Below are positions 1 through 7,262 of a DNA stretch of 64,000 nucleotides, in pieces. Each line of letters opens with the position of its first letter. Within the stretch, counting starts at the first letter, position 1. The position numbers and the translations under genes were made by a program. The notes below the pieces were generated by a model. That model saw only the letters and a list, made by a program, of their open reading frames with translations. It searched no databases and had not been told where the DNA came from. Source of the DNA: SZUA-36 sp963774415 (lineage in GTDB: Bacteria; Pseudomonadota; Gammaproteobacteria; Xanthomonadales; SZUA-36); the NCBI GenBank assembly GCA_963774415.1, contig CAVZEU010000004.1, forward strand, positions 186,001 through 250,000. Direction: 5' to 3'.

Positions 1-745
1 CGGCGCAGCCGATGCGGGTGTTGCCGAGCTGCCACATGCACATCTTGAAGCCGTCGTTGAGCTTGCCTAAAAGCGCGTCTTTCGGGATCTTGGCGCCCTC
101 GAAGATGAATTCGCCGGTGGGCGAGCAGTGCAGGCCCAGCTTGGTCGTGATCGGGCGCGCGGTGCAGCCTTCCAGGCCCTTGGGCTCGAGGATGAAGCAG
201 GAGATGCCCTTGTTGCCCTTTTCCTTGTCGGTATAGGCGTAGAGCAGGCCGGCGTCGCCGATGTGGGCGTTGGTGATCCACAGCTTGTTGCCGTGCAGTT
301 CCCAGTGATCGCCCCTGTCGATCGCGTGCGTGCTCATGCTGGCCACGTCGGAACCGGTGTTCGGTTCGGTCATGGCGAAAAAGCCCATCTTGGTGCCGTC
401 GATCCAGCCGGGGATGTACTTCTCCTTCTGCTCGTCGGTGCCCCAGCGCGCGACCGACAGGGCCGGGCCGAGGTTCTGCATGTTGAACGGCAGCCGCCAC
501 GAGGCCGAGACCTTGGCGATCTGCTCCGCCATCAGCACCGATTCCAGGTAGCCCATGCCGTTGCCGCCGAGTTCCTCGGGCAGCACGCAGGAGAGAAAAC
601 CCAGCTCGCCCATCTTGGCGACGCGTTCCTGGCGGAACTCGTGGTTGCGCTCTTCTTCCTCCAGCGTCGGCGCGATCTCTTCCTGCGCGAAACGGCGCGC
701 GGTGTCCTGCACCAGCTGTTGTTGTTCGTCCAGTTCGAAATTCAT
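1..745 (-). CDS. Acyl-CoA dehydrogenase, glutaryl-CoA dehydrogenase-like (3' end off window)
   Basis: FAD-dependent acyl-CoA dehydrogenase; about 248 N-terminal residues are present and the C-terminus lies beyond base 1. Starts at ATG 745 (MNFELDEQQQLVQDTARRFA). The FAD/substrate-binding signature FAMTEPNTGSD lies near residues 123-133, and W-I-T-N-A follows in the middle beta domain. It is the last gene seen in the operon with the four glutaconyl-CoA decarboxylase genes upstream, 12 bp after the biotin carrier. That context suggests glutaryl-CoA as substrate, oxidised without decarboxylation to glutaconyl-CoA, which the neighbouring decarboxylase would use. The family is clear; the substrate is inferred from context. 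Confidence 0.88.
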   Translation of the reverse strand, partial: MNFELDEQQQLVQDTARRFAQEEIAPTLEEEERNHEFRQERVAKMGELGFLSCVLPEELGGNGMGYLESVLMAEQIAKVSASWRLPFNMQNLGPALSVARWGTDEQKEKYIPGWIDGTKMGFFAMTEPNTGSDVASMSTHAIDRGDHWELHGNKLWITNAHIGDAGLLYAYTDKEKGNKGISCFILEPKGLEGCTARPITTKLGLHCSPTGEFIFEGAKIPKDALLGKLNDGFKMCMWQLGNTRIGCA

Positions 746-757
746 GATCGTTTCCGT

Positions 758-979
758 TCAGGCCTCGTCGATGACCATCAGCACGTCGTCGTCGTCGACC
801 GTGTCGCCTTTCTTGACCCGGATCTCCGCGATGGTGCCGTCACACGGCGCGTACACCGGGTTTTCCATCTTCAACGCTTCGATGATGACCAGCTCGTCGT
901 CTTCCTCGACTTCGTCACCGACATCGACGAGGACCTTCCAGATGTTTCCGGCCAGTGGGACCAGGACTTCAGTAGCCAT
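758..979 (-). CDS. gcdC: Biotin carboxyl carrier subunit of Na+-dependent decarboxylase (GcdC-like)
   Basis: A 73-residue protein that is almost only a biotinyl/lipoyl attachment domain. The motif EALKMEN places the biotinylated lysine at K37, and the C-terminal half repeats the hammerhead fold (GDTVDDDDVLMVIDEA). It lacks the long Ala/Pro linker usual in GcdC and OadA-type carriers. In the decarboxylase it would carry CO2 from the carboxyltransferase (gene at 2253-3986) to the membrane subunit (gene at 990-2093). It lies 10 bp downstream of the beta subunit gene. The domain assignment is firm; the partner enzyme follows from operon context. Confidence 0.88.
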   Translation of the reverse strand: MATEVLVPLAGNIWKVLVDVGDEVEEDDELVIIEALKMENPVYAPCDGTIAEIRVKKGDTVDDDDVLMVIDEA

Positions 980-989
980 AGTGTGTTTC

Positions 990-2093
990 CTATTGCAAGA
1001 TTGAAATGAATATGCCGGCCGCGATCACGGTACCGATGACGCCGGCGATGTTGGGGCCCATGGCGAACATGAGCAGATAATTCTTCTTGTCGGCTTCCGA
1101 GCCGACCTTCTGCACCACGCGCGCCGCCATCGGCACGGCGGAGACGCCGGCCGCGCCGACCAGCGGGTTGATCTTGTTTTTCGTGAACAGGTTCATCAGC
1201 TTGGCCAGCAGTATACCGCTGGCGGTCGAGACCATGAACGCGAACAGGCCGAGGAAAAAGATCTTCAGGCTCTCCGCGCGCAGAAACCGTTCCGCGCTCA
1301 TCGTCGCGCCGACGCTGACGCCGAGGAAAATCGTGACGATGTTCATCAGCGCGTTCTGCGAAACCTCGTTGAGGCGCTCGACCACCTTGGATTCGCGGAA
1401 CAGGTTGCCGAGCATGAACATCGCGATCAGCGGCGCGGCGGCCGGCACCAGCAGGATGATCACCATGGCCGCGATGAACGGGAAGAACAGTTTCTCCCGC
1501 GGCGTCACCTTGCGGCCCTTCTGCATGTGGATCTTGCGCTCGGCCTCGGTCGTCAATAACTTCATGATCGGCGGCATGATGATCGGCACCAGCGCCATGT
1601 AGGAATAGGCCGCGACCGCGCAGGCGCCCAAGAGCTGCGGCGCCAGCTTGGCCGAAAGGTAGATCGTCGTCGGCCCGTCGGCGCCGCCGATGATGCCGAT
1701 GGTGGCGGCCTCGGGCAGGGTGAAGCCCATCAGGTAGGCGGCGAAAAAGGTCACGTACACGCCCACCTGGGCGGCCGCGCCGAGAAAGATCAGCCGCGGT
1801 TGCGAGAGCATCGCGCCGAAATCGGTCAAGGCGCCAAGGCCGAGGAAGATCAGCGGCGGGATGACCTCCCACTCGATGCCGTAGTGGTAGAAACGCCAGA
1901 TCAGGCCTTCCCCGGGCACCATCAGGTGGGCCATGGGCAGGTTGGTGATGACGATGCCGAAGCCGATCGGCAGCAGCAGCAGCGGTTCGAAATTCTTCTT
2001 GATCGCCAGGTACACCAGCGTCAGGCCGATCACCCACATGAAGACCATGCCCGGCGTCAGCGCCAGCAGGCCCATGTTTTCGAAAAAGGTCAT
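990..2093 (-). CDS. gcdB: Na+-translocating decarboxylase beta subunit (OadB/GcdB family)
   Basis: A 367-residue polytopic inner-membrane protein of the OadB/GcdB family. This subunit decarboxylates carboxybiotin and couples the reaction to Na+ export. Family hallmarks are visible: IIGGADGPTTIYLSAKLAP, with the conserved Asp of the GGADGPT re-entrant segment; SAVPMAARVVQKVG; and near the C-terminus MGPNIAGVIGTVIAAG. These correspond to the regions known to bind Na+ in the Klebsiella oxaloacetate decarboxylase. The start codon overlaps the stop of the 44-residue gene upstream by 4 bp (ATGA), which indicates translational coupling. Length is normal for the shorter members of the family. Confidence 0.93.
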   Translation of the reverse strand: MTFFENMGLLALTPGMVFMWVIGLTLVYLAIKKNFEPLLLLPIGFGIVITNLPMAHLMVPGEGLIWRFYHYGIEWEVIPPLIFLGLGALTDFGAMLSQPRLIFLGAAAQVGVYVTFFAAYLMGFTLPEAATIGIIGGADGPTTIYLSAKLAPQLLGACAVAAYSYMALVPIIMPPIMKLLTTEAERKIHMQKGRKVTPREKLFFPFIAAMVIILLVPAAAPLIAMFMLGNLFRESKVVERLNEVSQNALMNIVTIFLGVSVGATMSAERFLRAESLKIFFLGLFAFMVSTASGILLAKLMNLFTKNKINPLVGAAGVSAVPMAARVVQKVGSEADKKNYLLMFAMGPNIAGVIGTVIAAGIFISILQ

Positions 2094-2224
2094 GAACCGG
2101 CTTCCTTCTTGGCGGCCGGCCGCCCGGCCGTCATCTTGTTGATCTTGATGGCGACGTAGAGCACGCCCAGGCCGATGAAGACACCGGAAATGCCGTTGAC
2201 GAATATCTCGATTGCCTCTTTCAT
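2090..2224 (-). CDS. Small membrane subunit of decarboxylase (OadG/GcdD-like)
   Basis: A 44-residue protein starting at ATG 2224 (MKEAIEIFVNGISG). It has one transmembrane helix (GVFIGLGVLYVAIKI) and a short Lys/Ala-rich cytosolic tail. This is the layout of the gamma/delta subunits (OadG, GcdD) that anchor the carboxyltransferase to the beta subunit, although it is much shorter than Acidaminococcus GcdD. It lies between the alpha gene (28 bp away) and the beta gene, which it overlaps by 4 bp. The same frame is open further upstream, but the 44-residue form starts where the family-like sequence starts. Assigned by position and topology, not by strong sequence motifs. Confidence 0.72.
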   Translation of the reverse strand: MKEAIEIFVNGISGVFIGLGVLYVAIKINKMTAGRPAAKKEAGS

Positions 2225-2252
2225 TATTCTTTTCCCTTTATGGACGAAGCTG

Positions 2253-3986
2253 TCAGCCCCTGATGCTGCGCGGCAGCAGCATCTGGTGGCGGGGGCAAAT
2301 GGACTTCGGATTCTGGTAAGCCGCACCCGCAAAGGCCTGCAGGTAGCCGCGCAGTTCCTCGAGTTTGACGATCTCGTCGACCAGCCCGTACTTGGCGCAG
2401 TACGCGGGCTGCGAGTGATCGCGGTAATGCTGTGCCAGCGCGTTCATCTTGTCAACGATCGGCTCCAGCGGGCGGCCGGCGTCCTGCTCCTTCATGGCGC
2501 GGCGCGAGTACATCGCCACCGCCGCGGTCTCGCCGTGCATGACCTCGATCTCGGTCGCCGCCGTGCCCAGCGTGAAGGCGTTGTGGCGGTTGGCGGTCGG
2601 CCCGCCCAGCACGTAATGCGCCGCGGCCGTGCCCTTGCGCAGCACCACCAGCATCATCGGCACGTCGGTCTGCTGGATCGAATAGATCAGCGACTGGCCC
2701 AGGCCCAGCAACTCGGCTTTCTCCGCCAGGTCGCCGACGTCGATGCCGGAGGTGTCCTGGAACCAGACGATCGGCACCCGGTCGCGCCCGCACAGGGTGA
2801 CGAACTCGTTCATCTTGATCAGGCCCTGGCGATACAGCTTGCCGCCGATGCCGGGGTAGTCGGCGTACTCGGGGTAGCCCTTGCCCAGAAAGCCCTGGCG
2901 GTTGCCGATGCAGCCGACCAATTGACCGTCGATCTTGCACAGGCCGGTGTACATCTCCGGGCCGTAACCGGGCTTGTATTCCATGTGTTCGCTGCCGTCG
3001 ACCAGGCGCGCCAGCACCTGGTCGAAGTCGTACACCTGTTTCTGGTTGGCCGGCAGCAGGGAATACAGGTCGTCGGCCGGGAAACCCGGGTCCTTCGGCG
3101 TGCCGACGCGGAAGAATTCCGGCTTGTAGGCCGGGATCGAGCGCATGTATTCCTTGAGGCCGTCGAGCACGCCGGTTTCCTCGTCGTAGACCTCGGTGAA
3201 AAAGCCGGTCTCGTCGTAGTGGGTCGCCACCGTGCCCGGGGGGCTGGCGGTGAACTGGCGCGATTTCTCGATCAGCTCCTCCAGCATCTCGACGTCGAAA
3301 CCGCCCCGCGGCGCCATGCCGGAAACGATGCCGGCGCCGCCGACCGCGATGTTGGCGTCCTTGTGCGCCAACAGGATCGTCGGGCTGATGCTCTGGTAGC
3401 CGCCGCCCGCGGGGTTGGTGCCGTAGATGCCGGCGAGCACCGGGATACCGGCCTGCTCGAGTTCGGCGTGGCGGAAGAACGGCGTGCCGGCGCCGCGCCG
3501 GTTGGCGTAGAACTTTTCCTGTTCCGTCAGCTTGGCGCCGCTGCAGTTGACCAGCCAGACCAGCGGGATATTGAGCCGCCGGGCGAGATCGGTCACGCGC
3601 AGGATGTTCTCCGACTGCCCCGGCAGCCAGGCGCCGGCCATGACCTTGTTGTCGAAGCCGATGACGACGGCCCAGCGGCCTTCGATTTTGCCGAGGCCGT
3701 CGACGACGTTGGTGGTGCCTTCCTCGTTATCGAGCGGGTTGTAGGTGCTGTGCAGCGGGCGCCAGCTGCCTTCGTCGACCAGGTACTCGATGCGCTGCCA
3801 GACGGTCATGATGCCGCGCTGGTTGATTTTCTCGGTCGGGAAGCCGGCGGCCTCGACGTCCTGCTTCAGCTTGACGATGTCCGCTTCGGTCTGCCGCAGC
3901 TCGGCGGCGCTGTCGGCGGCCCGCTTGACGCGGTTTTCCTTGAGCGCCTTGCCAAAGCGCTCCATGTTCTCGAAATAGGGTTTCAT
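2253..3986 (-). CDS. gcdA: Glutaconyl-CoA decarboxylase, carboxyltransferase subunit alpha
   Basis: A 577-residue cytosolic carboxyltransferase with two crotonase-fold halves (about 50-300 and 310-560). Along its whole length it follows Acidaminococcus GcdA as I remember it: QRIEYLVDEGSWRPL, GAWLPGQSENILR, NCSGAKLTEQEKFYANRRG, GIYGTNPAGGGY, YSLLPANQKQVYDFDQV, KLYRQGLIKMNEFVTLCGRD, AELLGLGQSLIYSIQ, KGTAAAHYVLGGP and a C-terminal AYQNPKSICPRHQMLLPR. It transfers CO2 from glutaconyl-CoA to biotin, forming crotonyl-CoA. First gene of the gcd operon; 198 bp separate it from the upstream membrane-protein gene, leaving room for its own promoter. Other acyl-CoA carboxyltransferases are less likely given this similarity. 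Confidence 0.92.
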   Translation of the reverse strand: MKPYFENMERFGKALKENRVKRAADSAAELRQTEADIVKLKQDVEAAGFPTEKINQRGIMTVWQRIEYLVDEGSWRPLHSTYNPLDNEEGTTNVVDGLGKIEGRWAVVIGFDNKVMAGAWLPGQSENILRVTDLARRLNIPLVWLVNCSGAKLTEQEKFYANRRGAGTPFFRHAELEQAGIPVLAGIYGTNPAGGGYQSISPTILLAHKDANIAVGGAGIVSGMAPRGGFDVEMLEELIEKSRQFTASPPGTVATHYDETGFFTEVYDEETGVLDGLKEYMRSIPAYKPEFFRVGTPKDPGFPADDLYSLLPANQKQVYDFDQVLARLVDGSEHMEYKPGYGPEMYTGLCKIDGQLVGCIGNRQGFLGKGYPEYADYPGIGGKLYRQGLIKMNEFVTLCGRDRVPIVWFQDTSGIDVGDLAEKAELLGLGQSLIYSIQQTDVPMMLVVLRKGTAAAHYVLGGPTANRHNAFTLGTAATEIEVMHGETAAVAMYSRRAMKEQDAGRPLEPIVDKMNALAQHYRDHSQPAYCAKYGLVDEIVKLEELRGYLQAFAGAAYQNPKSICPRHQMLLPRSIRG

Positions 3987-4184
3987 TCAGCTTGGTCCTT
4001 GGGCAAATTTGCCAGGAATTTTCGTGGTTTGATGACGCTGCGGCGTCACCCGGAGCCTCGATTTTATTGCTTTCCGATAGTATCAAACAGCCTCAACCCC
4101 GGCAATGTGACACAGCGCCATTTCCTTGTATCTCAGTGCCTTCCCCGCCCCGGGGCTCGCCCGGGCTGGTCCGCGCTGCCGGCG

Positions 4185-4544
4185 TCATTGCCGCGGCGCT
4201 GCGGGCGCCTCGCGCCGGTACCGCTGCCTCAGCGCCGGCAGCCAGAAAACCAGCGCCGAGGCGAGCGTGAAAACGGCGACCGCGCCGAGGATGACCGCCA
4301 GCCGCGTCCACGGCGCGCCGAATTCCATGCGCATGTGCACCAGCGTGATCAGCGCGCGCAGCCACTCGATCGCGCCCAGCACCAGCACGCCCTGCAGCAA
4401 GGGCGGCACCCAATCCCGCCGCAGCAGCAGCGACAGCAGCAGCAACAGCATGACCGCGACCAGGAGGTAGTGACCGCCGCGGAAGAAATGCGCGGCCAGC
4501 AGCAGCAGGCTGATGATGACGGGTGAAAGCCTGAGGGCGTTCAT
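4185..4544 (-). CDS. Hypothetical inner-membrane protein, about 4 TM helices
   Basis: A 119-residue very hydrophobic protein I do not recognise. Four stretches look membrane-spanning (VIISLLLLAAHFF, LLVAVMLLLLLSLLL, LLQGVLVLGAIEWLRALITL, VILGAVAVFTLASALVFWL), with a basic C-terminal tail. The start is taken at ATG 4544 because AAGGAG lies 6 nt upstream; an in-frame ATG at 4565 has no such site. It follows the LhgO-like gene by 36 bp on the same strand, so the two are probably co-transcribed. It may reach the gcd operon by read-through. No function assigned. Confidence 0.7.
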   Translation of the reverse strand: MNALRLSPVIISLLLLAAHFFRGGHYLLVAVMLLLLLSLLLRRDWVPPLLQGVLVLGAIEWLRALITLVHMRMEFGAPWTRLAVILGAVAVFTLASALVFWLPALRQRYRREAPAAPRQ

Positions 4545-4580
4545 GGATGGCTCCTTATCGTTCATCGTGCGGTGTCCGGT

Positions 4581-5699
4581 TCAGCGGCCGCCGCCAACCC
4601 GGGCAGCGACTTCCTCTGCCAGCGCCAGGCAGGCGGTCAGCCCCGGCGACTCGATGCCGAACAGGTTAATGATACCTGCAACGCCGTGCTCGGTGGGGCC
4701 GGAAATCACGAAGTCGGCGGGCGCCTCGCCCGGCCCCGCCAGCGTCGGCCGCACACCGACGTAACCGGGCTGCAGCCGCGCCGCGTCCAGGCCCGGAAAC
4801 CAGCGGCGGACCGCGCGGCTGAAGCGGGTCTTGCGGTGCGCGTCGAAGCGGTAATCGATGCCGTCGCAATATTCGCTGTCCGGGCCGAAGCGGACCTGCC
4901 CGGCCAGGTCGAGGGTCGCATGGATACCCAGGCCGCCGGCTTGCGGCAGCGGGTAGACCAGATGCGAAAAGGGCGCTGCCCCCGGGTAGGCGAAATAATG
5001 CCCGCGGGCGTAGTACTGCCGCGGAACGGCGTCTGCGGGCAAGCCCCCGATTGCGCGGGCGAGGGCGGTGGCGTGCAGGCCCGCCGCATTGATCAGCAGG
5101 CGGGCTTCGAGCGAGGTTTCTTCGGGGTTTTGCAGCTGCAAGCGGCAGCCGCCGCCGGCGAGCGCTGCGCCTGAGGTCACCCGGCTGTTGAGCGCGACGA
5201 TGCCGCCGGCCGCCTCGAGGTCGGCCTCGAGCGCCAGCATCAGCGCGTGGCTGTCGATAATGCCGGTTTCAGGCGAGAACAGGGCGCCGGCGCCGCGCAC
5301 GGCGGGCTCCCTGTTTTCGAGCTGCTTCGGGCCCAGTTCCTCGAGGGTGTCGACGCCGCATGCCCGCGCATTGTCCCTGAGCGCCCGCAGGCGCGGGACC
5401 TGGGCCTCGTCGGCGGCGACGATCAGCTTGCCGCATTGGCGCAGCGTGACGCCGCGGCGGCGGCAAAAAGTCTCGAGCTGCGCGCGGCCGCGGATGCAGG
5501 TTCGCGCCTTCAGCGAGCCGGGCGGGTAGTAAAGCCCGGCGTGCACCACCTCCGAGTTACGGCTGGAGGTCTCCTGGCCAATGGCCGCGTTGGCTTCGAG
5601 CACGATCACCTCGCGGCCGGCGAGCGCGAGGGCCCGCGCCACGGCCAGGCCGATGACACCGGCACCGACCACCACGGTGTCTGCCGCGAAGGAGGACAT
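4581..5699 (-). CDS. FAD-dependent oxidoreductase, L-2-hydroxyglutarate oxidase/dehydrogenase-like
   Basis: A 372-residue DAO-fold flavoprotein. The N-terminal Rossmann motif VVGAGVIGLAVARALA (residues 10-25) binds FAD. Further family features are SSRNSEVVHAGLYYPPGSLKA, GIIDSHALMLALEADLEAAGG, NAAGLHATALAR and a C-terminal NLFGIESPGLTACLALAEEVA. This pattern is typical of the LhgO/L2HGDH group, which oxidises L-2-hydroxyglutarate to 2-oxoglutarate and passes electrons to quinone. L-2-hydroxyglutarate is a known intermediate of glutarate breakdown, so the nearby glutaryl/glutaconyl-CoA genes are suggestive, but the link is only positional. Starts at ATG 5699. Confidence 0.82.
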   Translation of the reverse strand: MSSFAADTVVVGAGVIGLAVARALALAGREVIVLEANAAIGQETSSRNSEVVHAGLYYPPGSLKARTCIRGRAQLETFCRRRGVTLRQCGKLIVAADEAQVPRLRALRDNARACGVDTLEELGPKQLENREPAVRGAGALFSPETGIIDSHALMLALEADLEAAGGIVALNSRVTSGAALAGGGCRLQLQNPEETSLEARLLINAAGLHATALARAIGGLPADAVPRQYYARGHYFAYPGAAPFSHLVYPLPQAGGLGIHATLDLAGQVRFGPDSEYCDGIDYRFDAHRKTRFSRAVRRWFPGLDAARLQPGYVGVRPTLAGPGEAPADFVISGPTEHGVAGIINLFGIESPGLTACLALAEEVAARVGGGR

Positions 5700-5760
5700 C
5701 GCCTTATTTTACGGCAAGCCGGGCCGGCCGGCGGCGTCTATTCGAAATGACCCGTCGGTA

Positions 5761-5784
5761 CCGGCGCCGGGCGACCGGCGCCGG
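5761..5784. other. Perfect 10-bp-stem hairpin between two minus-strand genes
   Basis: CCGGCGCCGG, then GCGA, then CCGGCGCCGG again. The decamer is itself palindromic, so it can pair with its copy or with itself. It sits 15 bp after the Rrf2 regulator gene and 61 bp before the LhgO-like gene. The GTTTTATC that follows is on the plus strand only, so it is not a normal intrinsic terminator for either minus-strand gene. Confidence 0.55.
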
Positions 5785-5798
5785 GTTTTATCCGGGTT

Positions 5799-6233
5799 TC
5801 AGGCGGATCTTCGCAGCTCCGGCATCAGGCCGCTCTGCGCGTCACCCTGGATGACATCGGCCAGCGTGTAGTTGCGCAGCGTATCGAGGTAGTTCTTCAT
5901 GGCCTGCTGTAAAAAGCGGCTCAGGCGCGGATACACCGCGTCGTCCCTGTTGGCGCCGTTGACGCCGTGCTGCTGCAGGTGCTTCTCGGTGTGCCGGATG
6001 ACCTCGCCAAGGTTGATGTCCGCGGGGTCGTGATTGAGCATCAGCCCGCCGCCGGGCCCGCGGCGGGCAACGACGAACTGCAGCCGGGACAGGTTGCTGA
6101 CCACCTTCATCAGGTGGTTCTTGGAAATGTCGTAGGTCTTGGAAATTTGATCGATCGTCACCCGCTTTTCATCGGTTTGACCCAGGTGGGTCAGTACCAG
6201 CAGGGAATAATCCGTAAATCTGCTAAGACGCAT
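5799..6233 (-). CDS. Rrf2-family transcriptional regulator, NsrR-like but without cysteines
   Basis: A 144-residue winged-helix regulator. The N-terminal half (MRLSRFTDYSLLVLTHLGQ, ISKTYDISKNHLMKVVSNLS, ARRGPGGGLML) matches NsrR closely, and the C-terminus (NYLDTLRNYTLADVIQ) matches the NsrR dimerisation helix. NsrR and IscR bind a [2Fe-2S] or [4Fe-4S] cluster through three cysteines in the loop before that helix. Here the loop (KHLQQHGVNGANRDDAVYPR) and the whole protein contain no cysteine. It therefore should not sense NO or redox state through an Fe-S cluster. A c-type cytochrome gene lies just upstream; targets are unknown. Starts at ATG 6233. Confidence 0.85.
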   Translation of the reverse strand: MRLSRFTDYSLLVLTHLGQTDEKRVTIDQISKTYDISKNHLMKVVSNLSRLQFVVARRGPGGGLMLNHDPADINLGEVIRHTEKHLQQHGVNGANRDDAVYPRLSRFLQQAMKNYLDTLRNYTLADVIQGDAQSGLMPELRRSA

Positions 6234-6336
6234 AAATCGTTTCCTTTTCAGATGTGGCCCTCATTTCGACAAAAAGTATGGCGGACCGACGTGGAAGATT
6301 GGTGGAAGCAAAAGGAAGCTTTGCAGAATTAATGCA

Positions 6337-6365
6337 GAAAAAACGCCGGAATTGGCTTCCGGCGT
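6337..6365 (-). terminator. Intrinsic terminator of the cytochrome c gene
   Basis: Read on the minus strand: ACGCCGGAA, a 5-nt loop, TTCCGGCGT, then a run of T. It lies about 50 bp after the stop of the cytochrome gene (6413) and before the regulator gene, so the two genes are probably transcribed separately. Confidence 0.85.
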
Positions 6366-6367
6366 CT

Positions 6368-6412
6368 TGTTCCCGGTCTTTTTGTTCCTGGTCTATTTGT
6401 TTTTGGTCTATT
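6368..6412. repeat. Three 15-bp tandem repeats
   Basis: Three head-to-tail units: TTGTTCCCGGTCTTT, TTGTTCCTGGTCTAT, TTGTTTTTGGTCTAT. They fill exactly the space between the cytochrome stop codon (6413) and its terminator hairpin. Function unknown; a protein-binding array or slippage product are both possible. Confidence 0.75.
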
Positions 6413-6715
6413 TCATTCCTGGGAGGAGAAATAAGCGGCCAGGTTCGCGATATCGTCGTCACTCAGGCCGGCGGCCATCGGCGACATGGTCGGGTCCGTG
6501 CGGGTGCCGCTGCGGAAGGCCTTCAGTTGCTTGATGAGGTATTGCTCTTGCTGGCCGGCGAGGTTCGGCCAAAGCGGATTGACGCTGTGACCGTCGGCGC
6601 CGTGACAGGCCGCGCAGACGACGGACTTGGCCTTGCCGGCGGCGGCGTCACCGGCCATCGCCGGTGCGGCGGCAAAGACCAGCAACAGGAGTAAAGCGGC
6701 AAATAACGATTTCAT
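6413..6715 (-). CDS. Small periplasmic c-type cytochrome (class I, c553/c4-like)
   Basis: A 100-residue precursor. A signal peptide (MKSLFAALLLLLVFAAAPAMA) is followed by one haem c site, CAACH (C34, C37, H38). A Met-containing loop (TDPTMSPMAAGLSD, around residue 77-80) can supply the distal ligand, and the C-terminal helix LSDDDIANLAAYFSSQE is typical of monohaem class I cytochromes. It would shuttle electrons in the periplasm. Good terminator downstream. The 154-bp upstream gap, with an AT-rich part at 6745-6830, should hold its promoter. Confidence 0.9.
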   Translation of the reverse strand: MKSLFAALLLLLVFAAAPAMAGDAAAGKAKSVVCAACHGADGHSVNPLWPNLAGQQEQYLIKQLKAFRSGTRTDPTMSPMAAGLSDDDIANLAAYFSSQE

Positions 6716-6869
6716 CGAAGTAACCTCCAGAGAGTGGTTGAAAAGGATTCAAATTGGAACTGTATCTTACAGAATTGTTCCCTGCACGTAATGCAGAATT
6801 CTTTAACGACTTAAGAGTAATGTAAGCGACCCAGAGTTCCCGCGCGCTCGCGGCGGCCTGGGAGACCGT

Positions 6870-7121
6870 TCAGTCGCGCCGTGCCCGGCGCCCGTTCTCG
6901 CGCGCGGCGGTTGCGCTGTCCGCGGGAGCGGCTTTGGTCGCGCCGGCATCGCCCTGCTCGGCGGTGATCGAAGCACTGCCAGGCCGGGTTTCGGCCGCCT
7001 GCAGCGCGTTGGCGTCGGGCGCGAACAGGAATCCGCCCGACATTTCGGCAATCGACCGGGAATCGGGCGCGGGCGCGCTCGCCAGGAAGATTGCGATGGT
7101 CAGGAGAACCGTGGGCTTCAT
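6870..7121 (-). CDS. Small putative exported protein
   Basis: An 83-residue protein I do not recognise. A hydrophobic N-terminal segment (MKPTVLLTIAIFLASAPA) resembles a signal peptide. The rest is Ala/Thr/Asp-rich and low in complexity, ending in a basic REN-GRRARRD tail. AAGGACG lies 8 nt upstream of ATG 7121, which supports translation. It stands alone between the cytochrome gene and rpiA. It could be a real periplasmic protein or chance coding in GC-rich DNA. Confidence 0.42.
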   Translation of the reverse strand: MKPTVLLTIAIFLASAPAPDSRSIAEMSGGFLFAPDANALQAAETRPGSASITAEQGDAGATKAAPADSATAARENGRRARRD

Positions 7122-7262
7122 GCTCTACGTCCTTGTATCCAGTTCCGCGGTAAAGGCACGTCATTCCGTTCGTGCCGGCCAGGTGTTCCGAAACGCGCCG
7201 GAAAACCGTTAGCGGGTCGTCAAGTATACAATAAACCGCGTGAAAAAATAAAACCCCTGTCG

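Noticed and set aside
2175..4526. Long open frame on the plus strand opposite gcdA
   Set aside because: Antisense to a clear gene in GC-rich DNA; composition (His/Asp/Val/Arg-rich) is that of a codon-position shadow and no domain is visible. The same applies to long frames opposite pepP, valS, pepA and gspD.
5761..5784. Hairpin as terminator of the Rrf2 gene
   Set aside because: The T run lies on the wrong strand for the minus-strand gene.
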